Source of the DNA: JBAXTE01 sp964653595
Lineage (GTDB): Bacteria; Bacteroidota; Bacteroidia; Bacteroidales; WCHB1-69
DNA length: 28,065 nucleotides
Assembly: GCA_964653595.1 (NCBI GenBank)
Contig: CAZZHH010000041.1
Location: 1 to 28,065, forward strand
Direction of reading: 5' to 3'
Position 1 is the first letter of the stretch, and each line of letters begins with the position of its first letter. The position numbers were made by a program, and so were the translations under genes. Positions 14,797 through 24,173 of the stretch are shown here, one piece after another. The notes under the pieces were generated by a model. It was given only the letters and a program-made list of their open reading frames with translations, had not been told where the DNA came from and made no database searches.

Positions 14797-17700
14797 TTAA
14801 TTTTCTCCTTGCTGTTTTGATCCTAAAATGGTTACATGTCCGGTGTAAACATGGTCTTTCCCTTTTAGATCATAAATGACTATTCTGTATACATACAAAC
14901 TGTTGATATCCAGTTTATCTCCTTTAATTTTACCATCCCAACCTTTATCAAATTCAGAAGAGAAGAAAATTAACTGTCCCCATCTGTCATATATATTCAT
15001 TTCGTATCCACTTAGGTCGTAACCTCTACCATAAGGCCTAAAGACATCATTCTTGCCATCTCCATTTGGAGTAAACGAATTTGGAATAAATATATTTAGG
15101 TCATCGATAATTTTTACCGGATGAGAAACGGAATCTATACAACCAAAATCATCTACCACATATAGTACTACATCAAATTGCCCGGATTCTGTGTATAAAT
15201 GAGATGGATCCTCTTCTATACTCACTGCTCCATCTCCGAATATCCAGCTATAAGAAGTGCCACCAGTTGAAGAGTTTTGGAATCTAATTAATGGGTTATT
15301 ACTGGTTGCAATGCTCGGAATTGGCTCAAATACAGCTACAGGACCTGCAATATTTCCAACAGTCATAGCAATAGTATCTGAACATCTACCATCGCTGACG
15401 ATCACTTGATATGTGCCAGCAATAAGTTGAGTTGCAATTGGACCATTCTGAGTTGGAGTTGTATTCCAAGTGTAGTTATAAACACCTGAGCCTCCAGTAG
15501 TAGAGACCGAAGCTTGTCCCATTCCCTTACCGCAATGATCTGAAACAGTTCCATTTGAAGATAGAACAACTGGAGCATCTTGGGTAATAACAATATCCGA
15601 TACAGCAGTACAACCATTTGATCCAGTAACAGTTACTGAATAAGTGCCTGGTGTTGTAAAACTGTTAGCATCTGTAGAAGGAGTAGTGCCTCCACTCCAC
15701 ACATAAGTAACACCACCTGAAGCTGTAACATTAATTACATTATGAATACAATCTAGTATTGAAATTCCTGTATTGTTGGTAATAACTGGAACAGGAAGAG
15801 TTGTGTTTTGAGTAATAGCAATGCTTGAGGTAGAAGTACATCCGTTGGCAGAAGTTACAGTTACTGTATAAGTACCTGGTTGTGTAAAACTATTGTTTGC
15901 AGATGTTGTTGTTGCTCCTCCACTCCATGCATATGTTCCACCACCTGAAGCAGTAACATTTATTTGAGTTAATGAACATGTTAACTCAGAAGAAGCACTA
16001 TTATTGGTGATGGCAACTGTTGGCGTTGTAGTATTTTGAGTGATAGCAATTGCGGATGTTGCGGTACATCCATTAGGAGCAGTTACAGTTACGGTATAGG
16101 TAGCAGGGGAAGTAAAGCTATTACCTGCCGTTGTAGTTGAGTTTCCTCCACTCCATACATATGTTCCTCCACCAGTAGCAGTAACATTTATTTGTGTTAA
16201 CAAACACGTTAGCTGTGTTTCTCCTGCACTATTATTGTTAATGGTAACTAATGGCGGAGTGTTACTTTGAGTAATTGTTACACTCGATGTCGATGTACAT
16301 CCATTTGGATTAGTAACTGTAACTGTATAAGTGCCTGGTGCTGTAAAATTATTTGTTGCAGTTGCTGGGGTAGCACCACCGCTCCATGCGTAACTAGTTG
16401 CTCCAGCAGGTGTAGCTGTAACATTAATTGAAGTAACCAAACATGTAAGGACTGTAGTTCCAGAATTATTAGAAATTCCTACAACTGGTGGTGTAGTATT
16501 TTGAGTTAATGAGATACTAGAAGTTGCAGTACATCCATTAGCTGCTGTTACTGTAACTGTGTATGTACCAGGTGTTGTAAAATTGTTGTTTACAGTGGTT
16601 GGCGTTGCGCCTCCACTCCAAGCATAACTAGTTGCTCCGGCTGGAGTTGCGGTTACGCTGATAGAAGGAGTTGTGCAAGTAATAATTGTAGTTCCAGAGT
16701 TGTTAGTAATTCCAACAGTTGGAGGAGTGTTGTTTTGTGTGAGAGTGATACTAGAAGTTGCATTACATCCATTTGCAGCAGTAACTGTTACAGTGTAAGT
16801 GCCCGGTGTTGTAAAACTATTGTTGGCGGTGGTAGTTGTTGCGCCTCCACTCCATGCATAACTAGTTGCTCCAGCTGGTGTTGCTGTCACGCTGATTGTA
16901 GTTAGTGCACATGTTAATTCAGTTGCTCCACCACTGTTGTTAGTAATGCCTACTACTGGAGGGGTAATGTTTTGTGTAAGAGTAATACTACTAGTTGAAG
17001 TACATCCGTTAGCTGCTGTTACAGTTACAGAATATGTACCTGGTGTTGTAAAACTATTGTTGGCTGTGGTAGTAGTTGCACCTCCACTCCATGCATAACT
17101 GGTTGCTCCGGCTGGTGTTGCTGTTACACTGATGGAAGTTGTAGTACAAGTTAAAACAGTTGAACCGGTGTTGTTTGTAATATTTGCACTTATCACTGAT
17201 GCATCTTGAGTGATGTTAATACTGGAAGTTGCAGTACATCCATTTGCTGCGGTTACTGTTACAGTATAGGTAGCTGCAGATGTAAAGTTATTGTTTGCAG
17301 TAGTTGGTGTAGCACCTCCGCTCCAAGCATAACTAGTAGCTCCAGCTGGTGTTGCTGTTACGCTGATAGAGGTAATGACACAGGTTATTTCAGTAGCTCC
17401 ACCACTATTATTAGTAATACCTACCGTTGGAAGGGTATTGTTTTGGGTGAGCGTAATGCTAGAAGTTGCAGTACATCCATTTGCTGCGGTTACTGTAACT
17501 GTGTATGTGCCTGGTGTTGTAAAACTATTATTAGCAGTAGTCGTGGTTGCTCCTCCACTCCATGCATAACTAGTTGCTCCTGCTGGAGTTGCCGTTACAC
17601 TAATTGAGGTTAGTGTACAAGTTAATTCAGTTGCTCCACCACTGTTGTTGGTAATACCAACTGTTGGAGGTGTGTTGTTTTGAGTAAGAGTAATACTAGA

Positions 17701-20700
17701 AGTTCCGGTACATCCATTTGCTGCGGTTACTGTAACTGTGTATGTGCCTGGTGTTGTAAAACTATTATTAGCAGTAGTAGTTGTTGCTCCTCCACTCCAT
17801 GCATAACTAGTTGCTCCTGCTGGAGTTGCGGTTACGCTGATAGAGGTAAGTGTACAGGTTAATACAGTGGATCCAGAGTTGTTTGTAATATTTGCACTTG
17901 TCACTGTAGCATCTTGAGTAATGGTAATACTAGAAGTTGCAGTGCACCCATTTGCTGCGGTTACGGTGACAGTGTATGTCCCTGGAGCTGTAAAGTTGTT
18001 ATTTGCGGTAGTAGTAGTTGCGCCTCCGCTCCATGCATAGGATGTAGCACCCGCAGGAGTTGCGGTTACACTGATGGAAGTAAGGGCACAAGTTAACTCA
18101 GTTGCGCCACCACTGTTGTTCGTAATGCCGACTGTTGGAGGTGTGTTGTTTTGGGTAAGGGTAATACTAGAAGTTGCAGTACATCCGTTTGCTGCGGTTA
18201 CTGTTACGGTGTACGTACCTGGGGTTGTAAAACTGTTATTTGAAGTAGTGGTGGTTGCGCCTCCACTCCATGCATAACTGGTTGCTCCTGCTGGTGTCGC
18301 GGTTACACTGATAGAAGTAAGAGCGCAAGTTAACACCGTTGCTCCACCACTATTATTGGTAATGCCAACTGTTGGAGGAGTATTGTTTTGTGTTAGGGTA
18401 ATGCTAGAAGTTGCAGTACATCCGTTTGCTGCTGTTACTGTTACGGTGTACGTGCCTGGTGTTGTAAAACTGTTGTTGGCAGTAGTGGTGGTTGCTCCTC
18501 CACTCCAAGAATAGCTGGTTGCTCCAGCTGGTGTTGCGGTAACACTAATAGAGGTAAGTGCACAAGTTAATACTGTTGATCCTGTATTGTTTGTTATGCC
18601 GACCGTAGGAGGCGTAATATTTTGAGTGATTACAATGCTAGCTGTACTAGTACAAATTCCACCATTGGTAACAGTAACCACATACGTACCTGGGGTAGTA
18701 AAACTATTTGTTGCTGTAGTTGGTGTTGTACCACCACTCCATGCATAGGTTGTTCCACTAGCAGCAGTTACGTTAATAGAAGTTGTGGTACAAGTAAGTA
18801 TTGTGGTGCCCGAATTATTGGTTATACTAGCTGTTGGATTGGCATAAACCACAACCGTAGTTGTAACTGGTGCACTGCTAACTCCTCCTACAGTTATTAC
18901 TAAAGAATATGTTCCTGCTCCAGCCAGTGTAATACCAGCAATGGAAGGGTTCATTGTTGTAGATGTAAATCCATTTGGACCAGTCCAAGCATAAGTAGCT
19001 CCTGCAACTGGACTTGTAACTGTAAGCTGTAAGGTTTGTCCTACACACAATGGGCCGTTATTGGTAACAGGTGGAGCAACAATTGAGCAATCCGTACTTC
19101 CTGTACCTGTTGTTTGAGAAAATACCATGTTTTGAGCTGAGTTACTATAATTTGTAAGCAATAAAATATAATATTCCCCTGCAACTGCATTAGGTATATA
19201 GCACCACTCTTCGAAAGAAGCATTAAAACTGCAATCAATCATATTTAATGAAGGATAGTCGGTAGAAGCACCAGTAGCATGATGACTAACGGTCGAAGAA
19301 CTTGTTAACTGTCCTGTACAAGCTGCATCTGGGTCTGCAAAAGGTCCCCAACAAGCAAAATCCACATCATAGCTATTGGAACCATTGATATGTAATTCAA
19401 TTGGTCCAGATGTTGCAACTTTTAAATAATACCATACTGGATTAGGAGTTGAAGACAAACATCCGTAATTAGGGCCAACTTCTCCTGTACCAGATCCAAC
19501 ACCTGCAGGGAAATTATAAGAGGTTCCTGAGCAAAAAGGCTCAGCGCCGCTACAAAGTGCTGTTGGACTTGGAGTAGAAACACAAACATCAAAAGTTGTA
19601 GTTTGACCAACAGTTGATGTATATGTATAGACCCGAATGTAATAAGTTGCACCAATGGTTAATCCACTTACAGAAGCTGCATCGTTATCGCTACACAACA
19701 TTTGTGTCAACGATCCACAGCTACCACTATATAGGACGAAGTACATATCTGTAACAGATCCAGCAACGTTTTTTAAGGATATATTTTGGGTAGTGCCTGT
19801 TGCTACAAATTTATACCAAACGTCATCATCAGAAGTTCCTGAACATCCGTTTGATTGAGCAGAAGCAGAAGCACAAGCCACGGTTCCTGAAGAAGTGATA
19901 GTACATAAATTATCAGCATTCACAGTTATTGTCGTTGCATTAACACATTCGTCATTAATTGGAGAGGAACTCGTATATTGTAAAGATGTTGAATTAGCAG
20001 AGCCAAAAGTAGGACAGGTAACTGTTCTACGATAATATAGTCCGAAAGTTGCCGGAGTATAGGTTTCGCTGGTAGCTCCGGGTATCAATGTCCAAGGACC
20101 TCCAGCAGCTGGAGATGAGTACCATTGATAGGTAAGTCCAGTAGCCGCAGTAGAACCTGTAACACTAATTGCTCCAGTATTACCACATCCTGCTAGAGTA
20201 GAAGCAGTAGCAGTTCCTCCCACAGGAACTCCAGTACAAGCTGGAGCAGCAGTAATGTTTATGGAATAATCTTCCGTTTCTCCCCATGTGTATGTTCCAC
20301 AAGGATTTGCAGTAGAAGACTCTACACAAACTACACGCATGATGGTATTTCCAGTAGTTGCCGATAGTGGTATTGGAATACTATAAGTCGTTGTATTTGG
20401 AAGAGTAGGATTTGCATAAGCAAAAACTGGGAAATCCTCTCCCGCGTCGGTAAAATCTCCATCTTGGTTAAAATCAAAGTATACTACCACACGATGACTG
20501 TATGCTGTACCTCCTACGATAACTTGAAATGAGACTGTAGAGCCTTGCTGTACAGAAGGAACAGGAACCGCAGAGCCTCTCCAATCACTATACATTCCAG
20601 CAGTACCAACAGCAGTACCTTGTGATCCTGTTAACGATACTGTAGCAGATGTGTTATTTATAGAACCAAAGGTTATGTTCGTGATATCCATGTCTGAAGT

Positions 20701-21750
20701 AGATGTGGCGGCGGATATGCAGTAACAAGCCAATGGCGCATTCATTGAAACGGTCGCAACACTTGAGGTATTTGTTCCACCACCATTAGAACAAGTGGAC
20801 ACACAGCGGTAATAGGTTACGGCTGTAGGACTAACGCTATATGGGTTTGTATTTGCACCAGTAATGTTCGTATATGGTCCTCCAATTGCGGAAGCAGATT
20901 GCCACTGATAAGATATTCCACATCCCGTAGATCCACCTGTCAACGTAAGATTTGTTGGAGTTCCACTACACACCGATGTAGGAGAGGCAGATGCAGTTCC
21001 TGCACTTGGTGTACCCGTACAATAAGGAACGGTAGGAGTCCATGTAAATATCCCGGTAGGGCTTTTAGCTGCGGTTCCGGAAGTCATTAAATTCGTATTT
21101 GCTGTACCAGCACTTGAAGATATCCAGCCTGTATTTGATGCTTTTGTCCTATTATTATAATCGGAACTTGTTGCCCCACGTAATCCGACTTGAAAAGTGC
21201 TGCCGGAAACAGCAGTGGTAGTTGCATAATATATTTTGATGGTGTTTGTTGTTTCAGTCAAAACAATTTGAAATGAATAATCATCGGCTTCGCCATAAAT
21301 TTTATAATGTTGCCATTCTACCGTAAAAGTACGGTTGGGAGCAGTGCCTTGGGTTTTTGATCGTAACGAACCTGTTGTTAACCCTTGTAAATCACCACCT
21401 AATGCAGAAATAACATTATTTGTAGTGCCTGTGCTTAAAGGGTAATATGAATTATTTAATGCAGCACCAAATGAGATCCAACCATCGTTTGAAATGTTTA
21501 CAGTAGTATAGTCAACACAATTAAAAGCAAAGGTAAACCCAATCGGAATATTTAAATAAGTCCCGTAATCGGTAGTACCTGTTGTATGAGATGTATACCC
21601 AGCAGTGAGATACGTTGGTGAACCTGCAGCCTGAGTAAAACTGTAACTAGATACCTGAGCATTAGCAGATCGGTATACTACAAATAATAACAAAAATAAA
21701 ATTGCAACTTTTAATGATTTCCCAGCTAAATAATTCCCCTTTGTCTTCAT
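14797..21750 (-). CDS. Giant surface protein: GEVED, 14 Ig-like repeats, PKD, T9SS type B (gliding motility-associated) C-terminus
   Basis: 2317 aa from the chosen ATG at 21750, which starts MKTKGNYLAGKSLKVAIL and gives a clean signal peptide ending SANAQ. An in-frame ATG at 21843 would add 31 residues with no signal-like character. In order: an N-terminal beta-rich domain; Ig-like segments; a GEVED domain (SDWRGS, FDFNQDGDFTDAGEDFP, then GETEDYSINI); a pre-peptidase-like domain (DECVNATTI, DDVWYKF, YIRVYTY); a Cys-rich domain (PFCSGTSYNF, EEWCYI); and 14 Ig-like repeats of about 79 aa. A PKD domain (YSWIFGDGAVS) and a type B sorting domain (FIPNSFTPNGDGKNDVF, YDRWGQLIF, GWDGK) close it. Such proteins are exported by T9SS and kept on the surface, often as adhesins; the exact role here is unknown. 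Confidence 0.92.
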   Translation of the reverse strand: MKTKGNYLAGKSLKVAILFLLLFVVYRSANAQVSSYSFTQAAGSPTYLTAGYTSHTTGTTDYGTYLNIPIGFTFAFNCVDYTTVNISNDGWISFGAALNNSYYPLSTGTTNNVISALGGDLQGLTTGSLRSKTQGTAPNRTFTVEWQHYKIYGEADDYSFQIVLTETTNTIKIYYATTTAVSGSTFQVGLRGATSSDYNNRTKASNTGWISSSAGTANTNLMTSGTAAKSPTGIFTWTPTVPYCTGTPSAGTASASPTSVCSGTPTNLTLTGGSTGCGISYQWQSASAIGGPYTNITGANTNPYSVSPTAVTYYRCVSTCSNGGGTNTSSVATVSMNAPLACYCISAATSTSDMDITNITFGSINNTSATVSLTGSQGTAVGTAGMYSDWRGSAVPVPSVQQGSTVSFQVIVGGTAYSHRVVVYFDFNQDGDFTDAGEDFPVFAYANPTLPNTTTYSIPIPLSATTGNTIMRVVCVESSTANPCGTYTWGETEDYSINITAAPACTGVPVGGTATASTLAGCGNTGAISVTGSTAATGLTYQWYSSPAAGGPWTLIPGATSETYTPATFGLYYRRTVTCPTFGSANSTSLQYTSSSPINDECVNATTITVNADNLCTITSSGTVACASASAQSNGCSGTSDDDVWYKFVATGTTQNISLKNVAGSVTDMYFVLYSGSCGSLTQMLCSDNDAASVSGLTIGATYYIRVYTYTSTVGQTTTFDVCVSTPSPTALCSGAEPFCSGTSYNFPAGVGSGTGEVGPNYGCLSSTPNPVWYYLKVATSGPIELHINGSNSYDVDFACWGPFADPDAACTGQLTSSSTVSHHATGASTDYPSLNMIDCSFNASFEEWCYIPNAVAGEYYILLLTNYSNSAQNMVFSQTTGTGSTDCSIVAPPVTNNGPLCVGQTLQLTVTSPVAGATYAWTGPNGFTSTTMNPSIAGITLAGAGTYSLVITVGGVSSAPVTTTVVVYANPTASITNNSGTTILTCTTTSINVTAASGTTYAWSGGTTPTTATNSFTTPGTYVVTVTNGGICTSTASIVITQNITPPTVGITNNTGSTVLTCALTSISVTATPAGATSYSWSGGATTTTANNSFTTPGTYTVTVTAANGCTATSSITLTQNNTPPTVGITNNSGGATVLTCALTSISVTATPAGATSYAWSGGATTTTSNNSFTTPGTYTVTVTAANGCTATSSITLTQNNTPPTVGITNNSGGATELTCALTSISVTATPAGATSYAWSGGATTTTANNNFTAPGTYTVTVTAANGCTATSSITITQDATVTSANITNNSGSTVLTCTLTSISVTATPAGATSYAWSGGATTTTANNSFTTPGTYTVTVTAANGCTGTSSITLTQNNTPPTVGITNNSGGATELTCTLTSISVTATPAGATSYAWSGGATTTTANNSFTTPGTYTVTVTAANGCTATSSITLTQNNTLPTVGITNNSGGATEITCVITSISVTATPAGATSYAWSGGATPTTANNNFTSAATYTVTVTAANGCTATSSINITQDASVISANITNNTGSTVLTCTTTSISVTATPAGATSYAWSGGATTTTANNSFTTPGTYSVTVTAANGCTSTSSITLTQNITPPVVGITNNSGGATELTCALTTISVTATPAGATSYAWSGGATTTTANNSFTTPGTYTVTVTAANGCNATSSITLTQNNTPPTVGITNNSGTTIITCTTPSISVTATPAGATSYAWSGGATPTTVNNNFTTPGTYTVTVTAANGCTATSSISLTQNTTPPVVGISNNSGTTVLTCLVTSINVTATPAGATSYAWSGGATPATATNNFTAPGTYTVTVTNPNGCTSTSSVTITQSNTPPLVTINNNSAGETQLTCLLTQINVTATGGGTYVWSGGNSTTTAGNSFTSPATYTVTVTAPNGCTATSAIAITQNTTTPTVAITNNSASSELTCSLTQINVTASGGGTYAWSGGATTTSANNSFTQPGTYTVTVTSANGCTSTSSIAITQNTTLPVPVITNNTGISILDCIHNVINVTASGGVTYVWSGGTTPSTDANSFTTPGTYSVTVTGSNGCTAVSDIVITQDAPVVLSSNGTVSDHCGKGMGQASVSTTGGSGVYNYTWNTTPTQNGPIATQLIAGTYQVIVSDGRCSDTIAMTVGNIAGPVAVFEPIPSIATSNNPLIRFQNSSTGGTSYSWIFGDGAVSIEEDPSHLYTESGQFDVVLYVVDDFGCIDSVSHPVKIIDDLNIFIPNSFTPNGDGKNDVFRPYGRGYDLSGYEMNIYDRWGQLIFFSSEFDKGWDGKIKGDKLDINSLYVYRIVIYDLKGKDHVYTGHVTILGSKQQGEN
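15575..18850 (-). repeat. Fourteen tandem 237-bp repeats encoding Ig-like domains
   Basis: A unit of about 79 codons (TNNSG...LTC...ISVTATPAGATSYAWSGGAT...PGTYTVTV.AANGCTATSSI) repeats head to tail. The inner copies (2-10) are highly similar in DNA and the outer ones (1, 11-14) more diverged, the pattern left by internal duplication. Units starting with a VTSANITNN or VISANITNN edge (copies 5 and 8) alternate with TPPTVGITNN copies, hinting that blocks of three units (about 711 bp) were duplicated. Confidence 0.93.
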
Positions 21751-21843
21751 ATTTTTCAATTTAATATTCTGCGTTAACGAGATTTTTTGTAATAATTTCA
21801 AACAGTTTTTATCCCCAATTTTATCAAATTCAAACTGTTTCAT

Positions 21844-22115
21844 TATTATAAACTATTTATTAAGACCCTTTTTATGATAGTTTGGTGTCTCCTTTTTAAT
21901 TTTTTTGAATCAAAAAAAGGATGATAAATATTCACTAACAACCTAAACATTTTGTCTTTTTTGTTATTCTTTTGTTATTGAATTTAGTTATCAATAATTT
22001 ACAAAAAAACAAATCATCAATTTTTTTAGATTCTAAAATCCCAATTCCAATTTAAAAAATGTTTTATAGAAAAAATATGTTTTTTAATTCGATATCTTCT
22101 CAAATAAAAAAACAT
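21844..22115. other. AT-rich divergent intergenic region
   Basis: About 270 bases between the giant surface-protein gene (minus) and the small repeat-protein gene (plus). It has a perfect short palindrome, TTTTTTGA-A-TCAAAAAA, at 21901-21917. On the minus strand an AAAAAGGAGA stretch lies near 21890, too far from the ATG to be its ribosome site. No TAnnTTTG for the surface-protein gene was found. Confidence 0.5.
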
Positions 22116-22123
22116 TACATTTG
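22116..22123 (+). promoter_or_regulatory. -7 element of the repeat-protein / histidine kinase operon
   Basis: TACATTTG fits TAnnTTTG and lies 17 bases before the ATG at 22140. Transcription would begin near 22130, giving a very short leader (about 10 nt to ATG 22140, about 19 nt to ATG 22149). No -33 TTTG is seen. Confidence 0.5.
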
Positions 22124-22139
22124 CATGACAAACTAATAT

Positions 22140-22571
22140 ATGTTTTCGATGGTATGCATTTCGGAGTATGATGTAAAATTATTACTAGCTTTAACCGAGT
22201 CGTTAAAAGGAAATAGAAAATTTACCGATTGGTTTATTGCAAATGGATATCCAGAATTAGCTGCTTTTTCTGCTGCTGTACACTCTAATGAAGAGGCTTT
22301 GAATTGGCTTATAACCAAGAGCAAACATCCAGAATTGGGGGTATTAAGTAATGCTATTGATAACGAACCAAATGCCTTAAATTGGCTCCAAAAGAACAAT
22401 GCATATCTGATGTTTCAATTTGCGAAGGCATGCAGAAAAGAGGATGATGCTGTAAAATGGTTTGTTTCTAGAGACTTAAAACCACTCATCATTTTAATAA
22501 AAACCATTCAAGAAATTATTCAAAAACAAATTGATGATTCCGGAGATGTTTTTAAATTTCGGCGATCCTAA
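22140..22571 (+). CDS. Small tandem-helical-repeat protein of unknown function
   Basis: 143 aa, not recognised as a named family. It contains four units of 25-26 residues, each built as W(L/F)....PEL......A......A. The repeating Trp are at 31, 56, 82 and 107, with unit joints such as NEEALNWL, EPNALNWL and EDDAVKWF. That periodicity points to an alpha-helical solenoid used for protein binding. There is no signal peptide or membrane segment. It is followed 48 bases later by a sensor kinase on the same strand, so a role in that signalling path is possible but unproven. Start: ATG 22140 is the first in frame after the likely promoter; ATG 22149 (MVCISEYDV) is an alternative. The opposite-strand reading frame at 22133-22399 is a shadow. 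Confidence 0.75.
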   Translation: MFSMVCISEYDVKLLLALTESLKGNRKFTDWFIANGYPELAAFSAAVHSNEEALNWLITKSKHPELGVLSNAIDNEPNALNWLQKNNAYLMFQFAKACRKEDDAVKWFVSRDLKPLIILIKTIQEIIQKQIDDSGDVFKFRRS

Positions 22572-22619
22572 ATTTATAAAATAGTAAAACGTTTTTTACA
22601 CTTTTTAAAACAAGATAAA

Positions 22620-24134
22620 TTGAAACAGTATAATCATAGAAGGCGTTGGAAATGGTTTTTGTTTTTTGTAGCTACCTTGATTTTTTCGGGATTGATGCTC
22701 TATTCAAACCTACTGGTATCAAAAATGTCCGCAGACGAAGTGTCAAAAATCAAAATTTGGGCAGATGCAATACAACAAAAAGCTCTCTTAGTAAATTACA
22801 CCAACGACTATTTCGATCGGGTGATAGAAGAAGAAAAGCGCAGGGCTCAGCTTCTTGCTAAAGCATACAACAAACTACTCTCCGCTCCCATGGAAGAAGA
22901 TTTAACTTTTTATCTAGAAATTATTTCTAACAATAAAACAATTCCATGCATCATCACCGACGAAACTGGAAAGATAAATGGTGCTGTAAACGTTGACTTT
23001 AAGGTGGATACTGTCCCATATCTTACCAGCAAGCTAAAAGAAGATTTTTCAGTATATAAACCCATTGCTGTTAACTATTACAAAAACAAATGGATGTATT
23101 TATACTATAAAGAATCAAACCTTTATATGGATTTGCGAAAAATGCTCACCAATCTAATTCAATCTTTTTTCAATGAAGTAGTTGCCAATACTGCTTCAGT
23201 TCCAGTAATTGTTACGGATAGCTCCAAAACGAACATTATCGCATACGGCAACATCGATACAAATAAAATTTTCGATTCTAATTTTTTGTTACAAACCATT
23301 GAAGAGATGGAAGTTGAAAACAAACCCATAGAGATTAATATTTCTGGGTATGGCAAAAGTTTTGTCTTCTTTCAAGAGTCCTCACTGCTCAAACAGTTGC
23401 GATATTTCCCGATTATTCAATTTATACTCATCGGTTTATTTATCATTATTGCCTACATTCTTTTTAGTTCTGCACGAAAGTCAGAACAAAATCAAGTATG
23501 GGTTGGAATGTCTAAAGAGACAGCACATCAACTAGGAACACCCATTTCTTCACTCATTGGTTGGATTGAAATTTTAAAACTAAAAAATACAGACTCTCAA
23601 ATGGTAGAGGAGTTGGAAAAAGATGTGAATCGTCTGGAAACCATTGCCCAGCGGTTTTCTAAAATTGGATCTATACCCGAACTAAAACAAGAAAATCTTT
23701 CGATGATCATTTATAATTTTATTCAATACTTGAAAATTCGCTCTCCAAAAAACATTGATTATAATTTACAATTTGACACAAACATAGAAATCCCAATTTT
23801 TATCAACAAACATCTATTTGAATGGGTAATAGAAAATCTTTGCAAAAACGCTGTGGATGCAATAGACGGTAGTGGAGAAATCTCTATCTGTATTGGCGAT
23901 GATAAAAAACATGTTTTTATTGATATTAGCGATTCTGGAAAAGGGATAGACAAAAAACTCCACAAAGTCATTTTTAGACCTGGATATACAAGCAAAAAAA
24001 GAGGCTGGGGTCTGGGGTTATCATTAGCTAAACGAATTATTTCTGAGTATCACAAAGGGGAACTTTTTGTAAAAACGTCGTCTCCAGAAGGAACAACCTT
24101 CCGAATAAAATTAAAAAAAAACAGTAACAATTAA
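22620..24134 (+). CDS. Membrane sensor histidine kinase (orphan)
   Basis: 504 aa beginning at TTG (22620). No ATG fits, because the next Met (26) would cut the first membrane helix. Layout: TM1 at 12-32, an extracytoplasmic region 33-260, TM2 at 262-284, and an H-box KETAHQLGTPISSL with the phospho-acceptor His303. The HATPase domain has N-box ENLCKNAVDAI (405-415), G1 DSGKGID (438-444) and G2 GWGLGLSLAKRI (462-473). The outer region appears to be an internal duplication: TIPCIITDETGKINGAV and KWMYLYYKESNLYMDLRKM are echoed by SVPVIVTDSSKTNIIAYG and KSFVFFQESSLLKQLRYFP. That suggests two PAS/Cache-like sensor lobes. No response regulator is nearby, so the partner lies elsewhere. The ligand is unknown. 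Confidence 0.93.
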   Translation: MKQYNHRRRWKWFLFFVATLIFSGLMLYSNLLVSKMSADEVSKIKIWADAIQQKALLVNYTNDYFDRVIEEEKRRAQLLAKAYNKLLSAPMEEDLTFYLEIISNNKTIPCIITDETGKINGAVNVDFKVDTVPYLTSKLKEDFSVYKPIAVNYYKNKWMYLYYKESNLYMDLRKMLTNLIQSFFNEVVANTASVPVIVTDSSKTNIIAYGNIDTNKIFDSNFLLQTIEEMEVENKPIEINISGYGKSFVFFQESSLLKQLRYFPIIQFILIGLFIIIAYILFSSARKSEQNQVWVGMSKETAHQLGTPISSLIGWIEILKLKNTDSQMVEELEKDVNRLETIAQRFSKIGSIPELKQENLSMIIYNFIQYLKIRSPKNIDYNLQFDTNIEIPIFINKHLFEWVIENLCKNAVDAIDGSGEISICIGDDKKHVFIDISDSGKGIDKKLHKVIFRPGYTSKKRGWGLGLSLAKRIISEYHKGELFVKTSSPEGTTFRIKLKKNSNN

Positions 24135-24173
24135 ATATCCACTTGTTGGTGTAATTATAATCTTATAAAAATT

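Noticed and set aside
15575..18850. Regularly spaced repeats resembling a CRISPR array
   Set aside because: The period is 237 bp, copies are diverged and in frame, and the translation is an Ig-like domain series. No cas genes are present.
17206..18903. Plus-strand open frames rich in Cys and Ser (for example 17206-17607, 17680-17862, 18622-18903)
   Set aside because: They are antisense shadows of the Ig-repeat gene; their sequence repeats with its 237-bp period and has no independent start signals.
21751..21843. Start of the giant surface protein at ATG 21843
   Set aside because: The extra 31 residues are polar and charged; the ATG at 21750 directly precedes a normal signal peptide. Not excluded if a long leader peptide is used.
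22133..22399. 88-codon minus-strand frame overlapping the small repeat protein
   Set aside because: The plus-strand frame is longer, shows periodic Trp repeats, has a promoter-like element and heads a same-strand operon.
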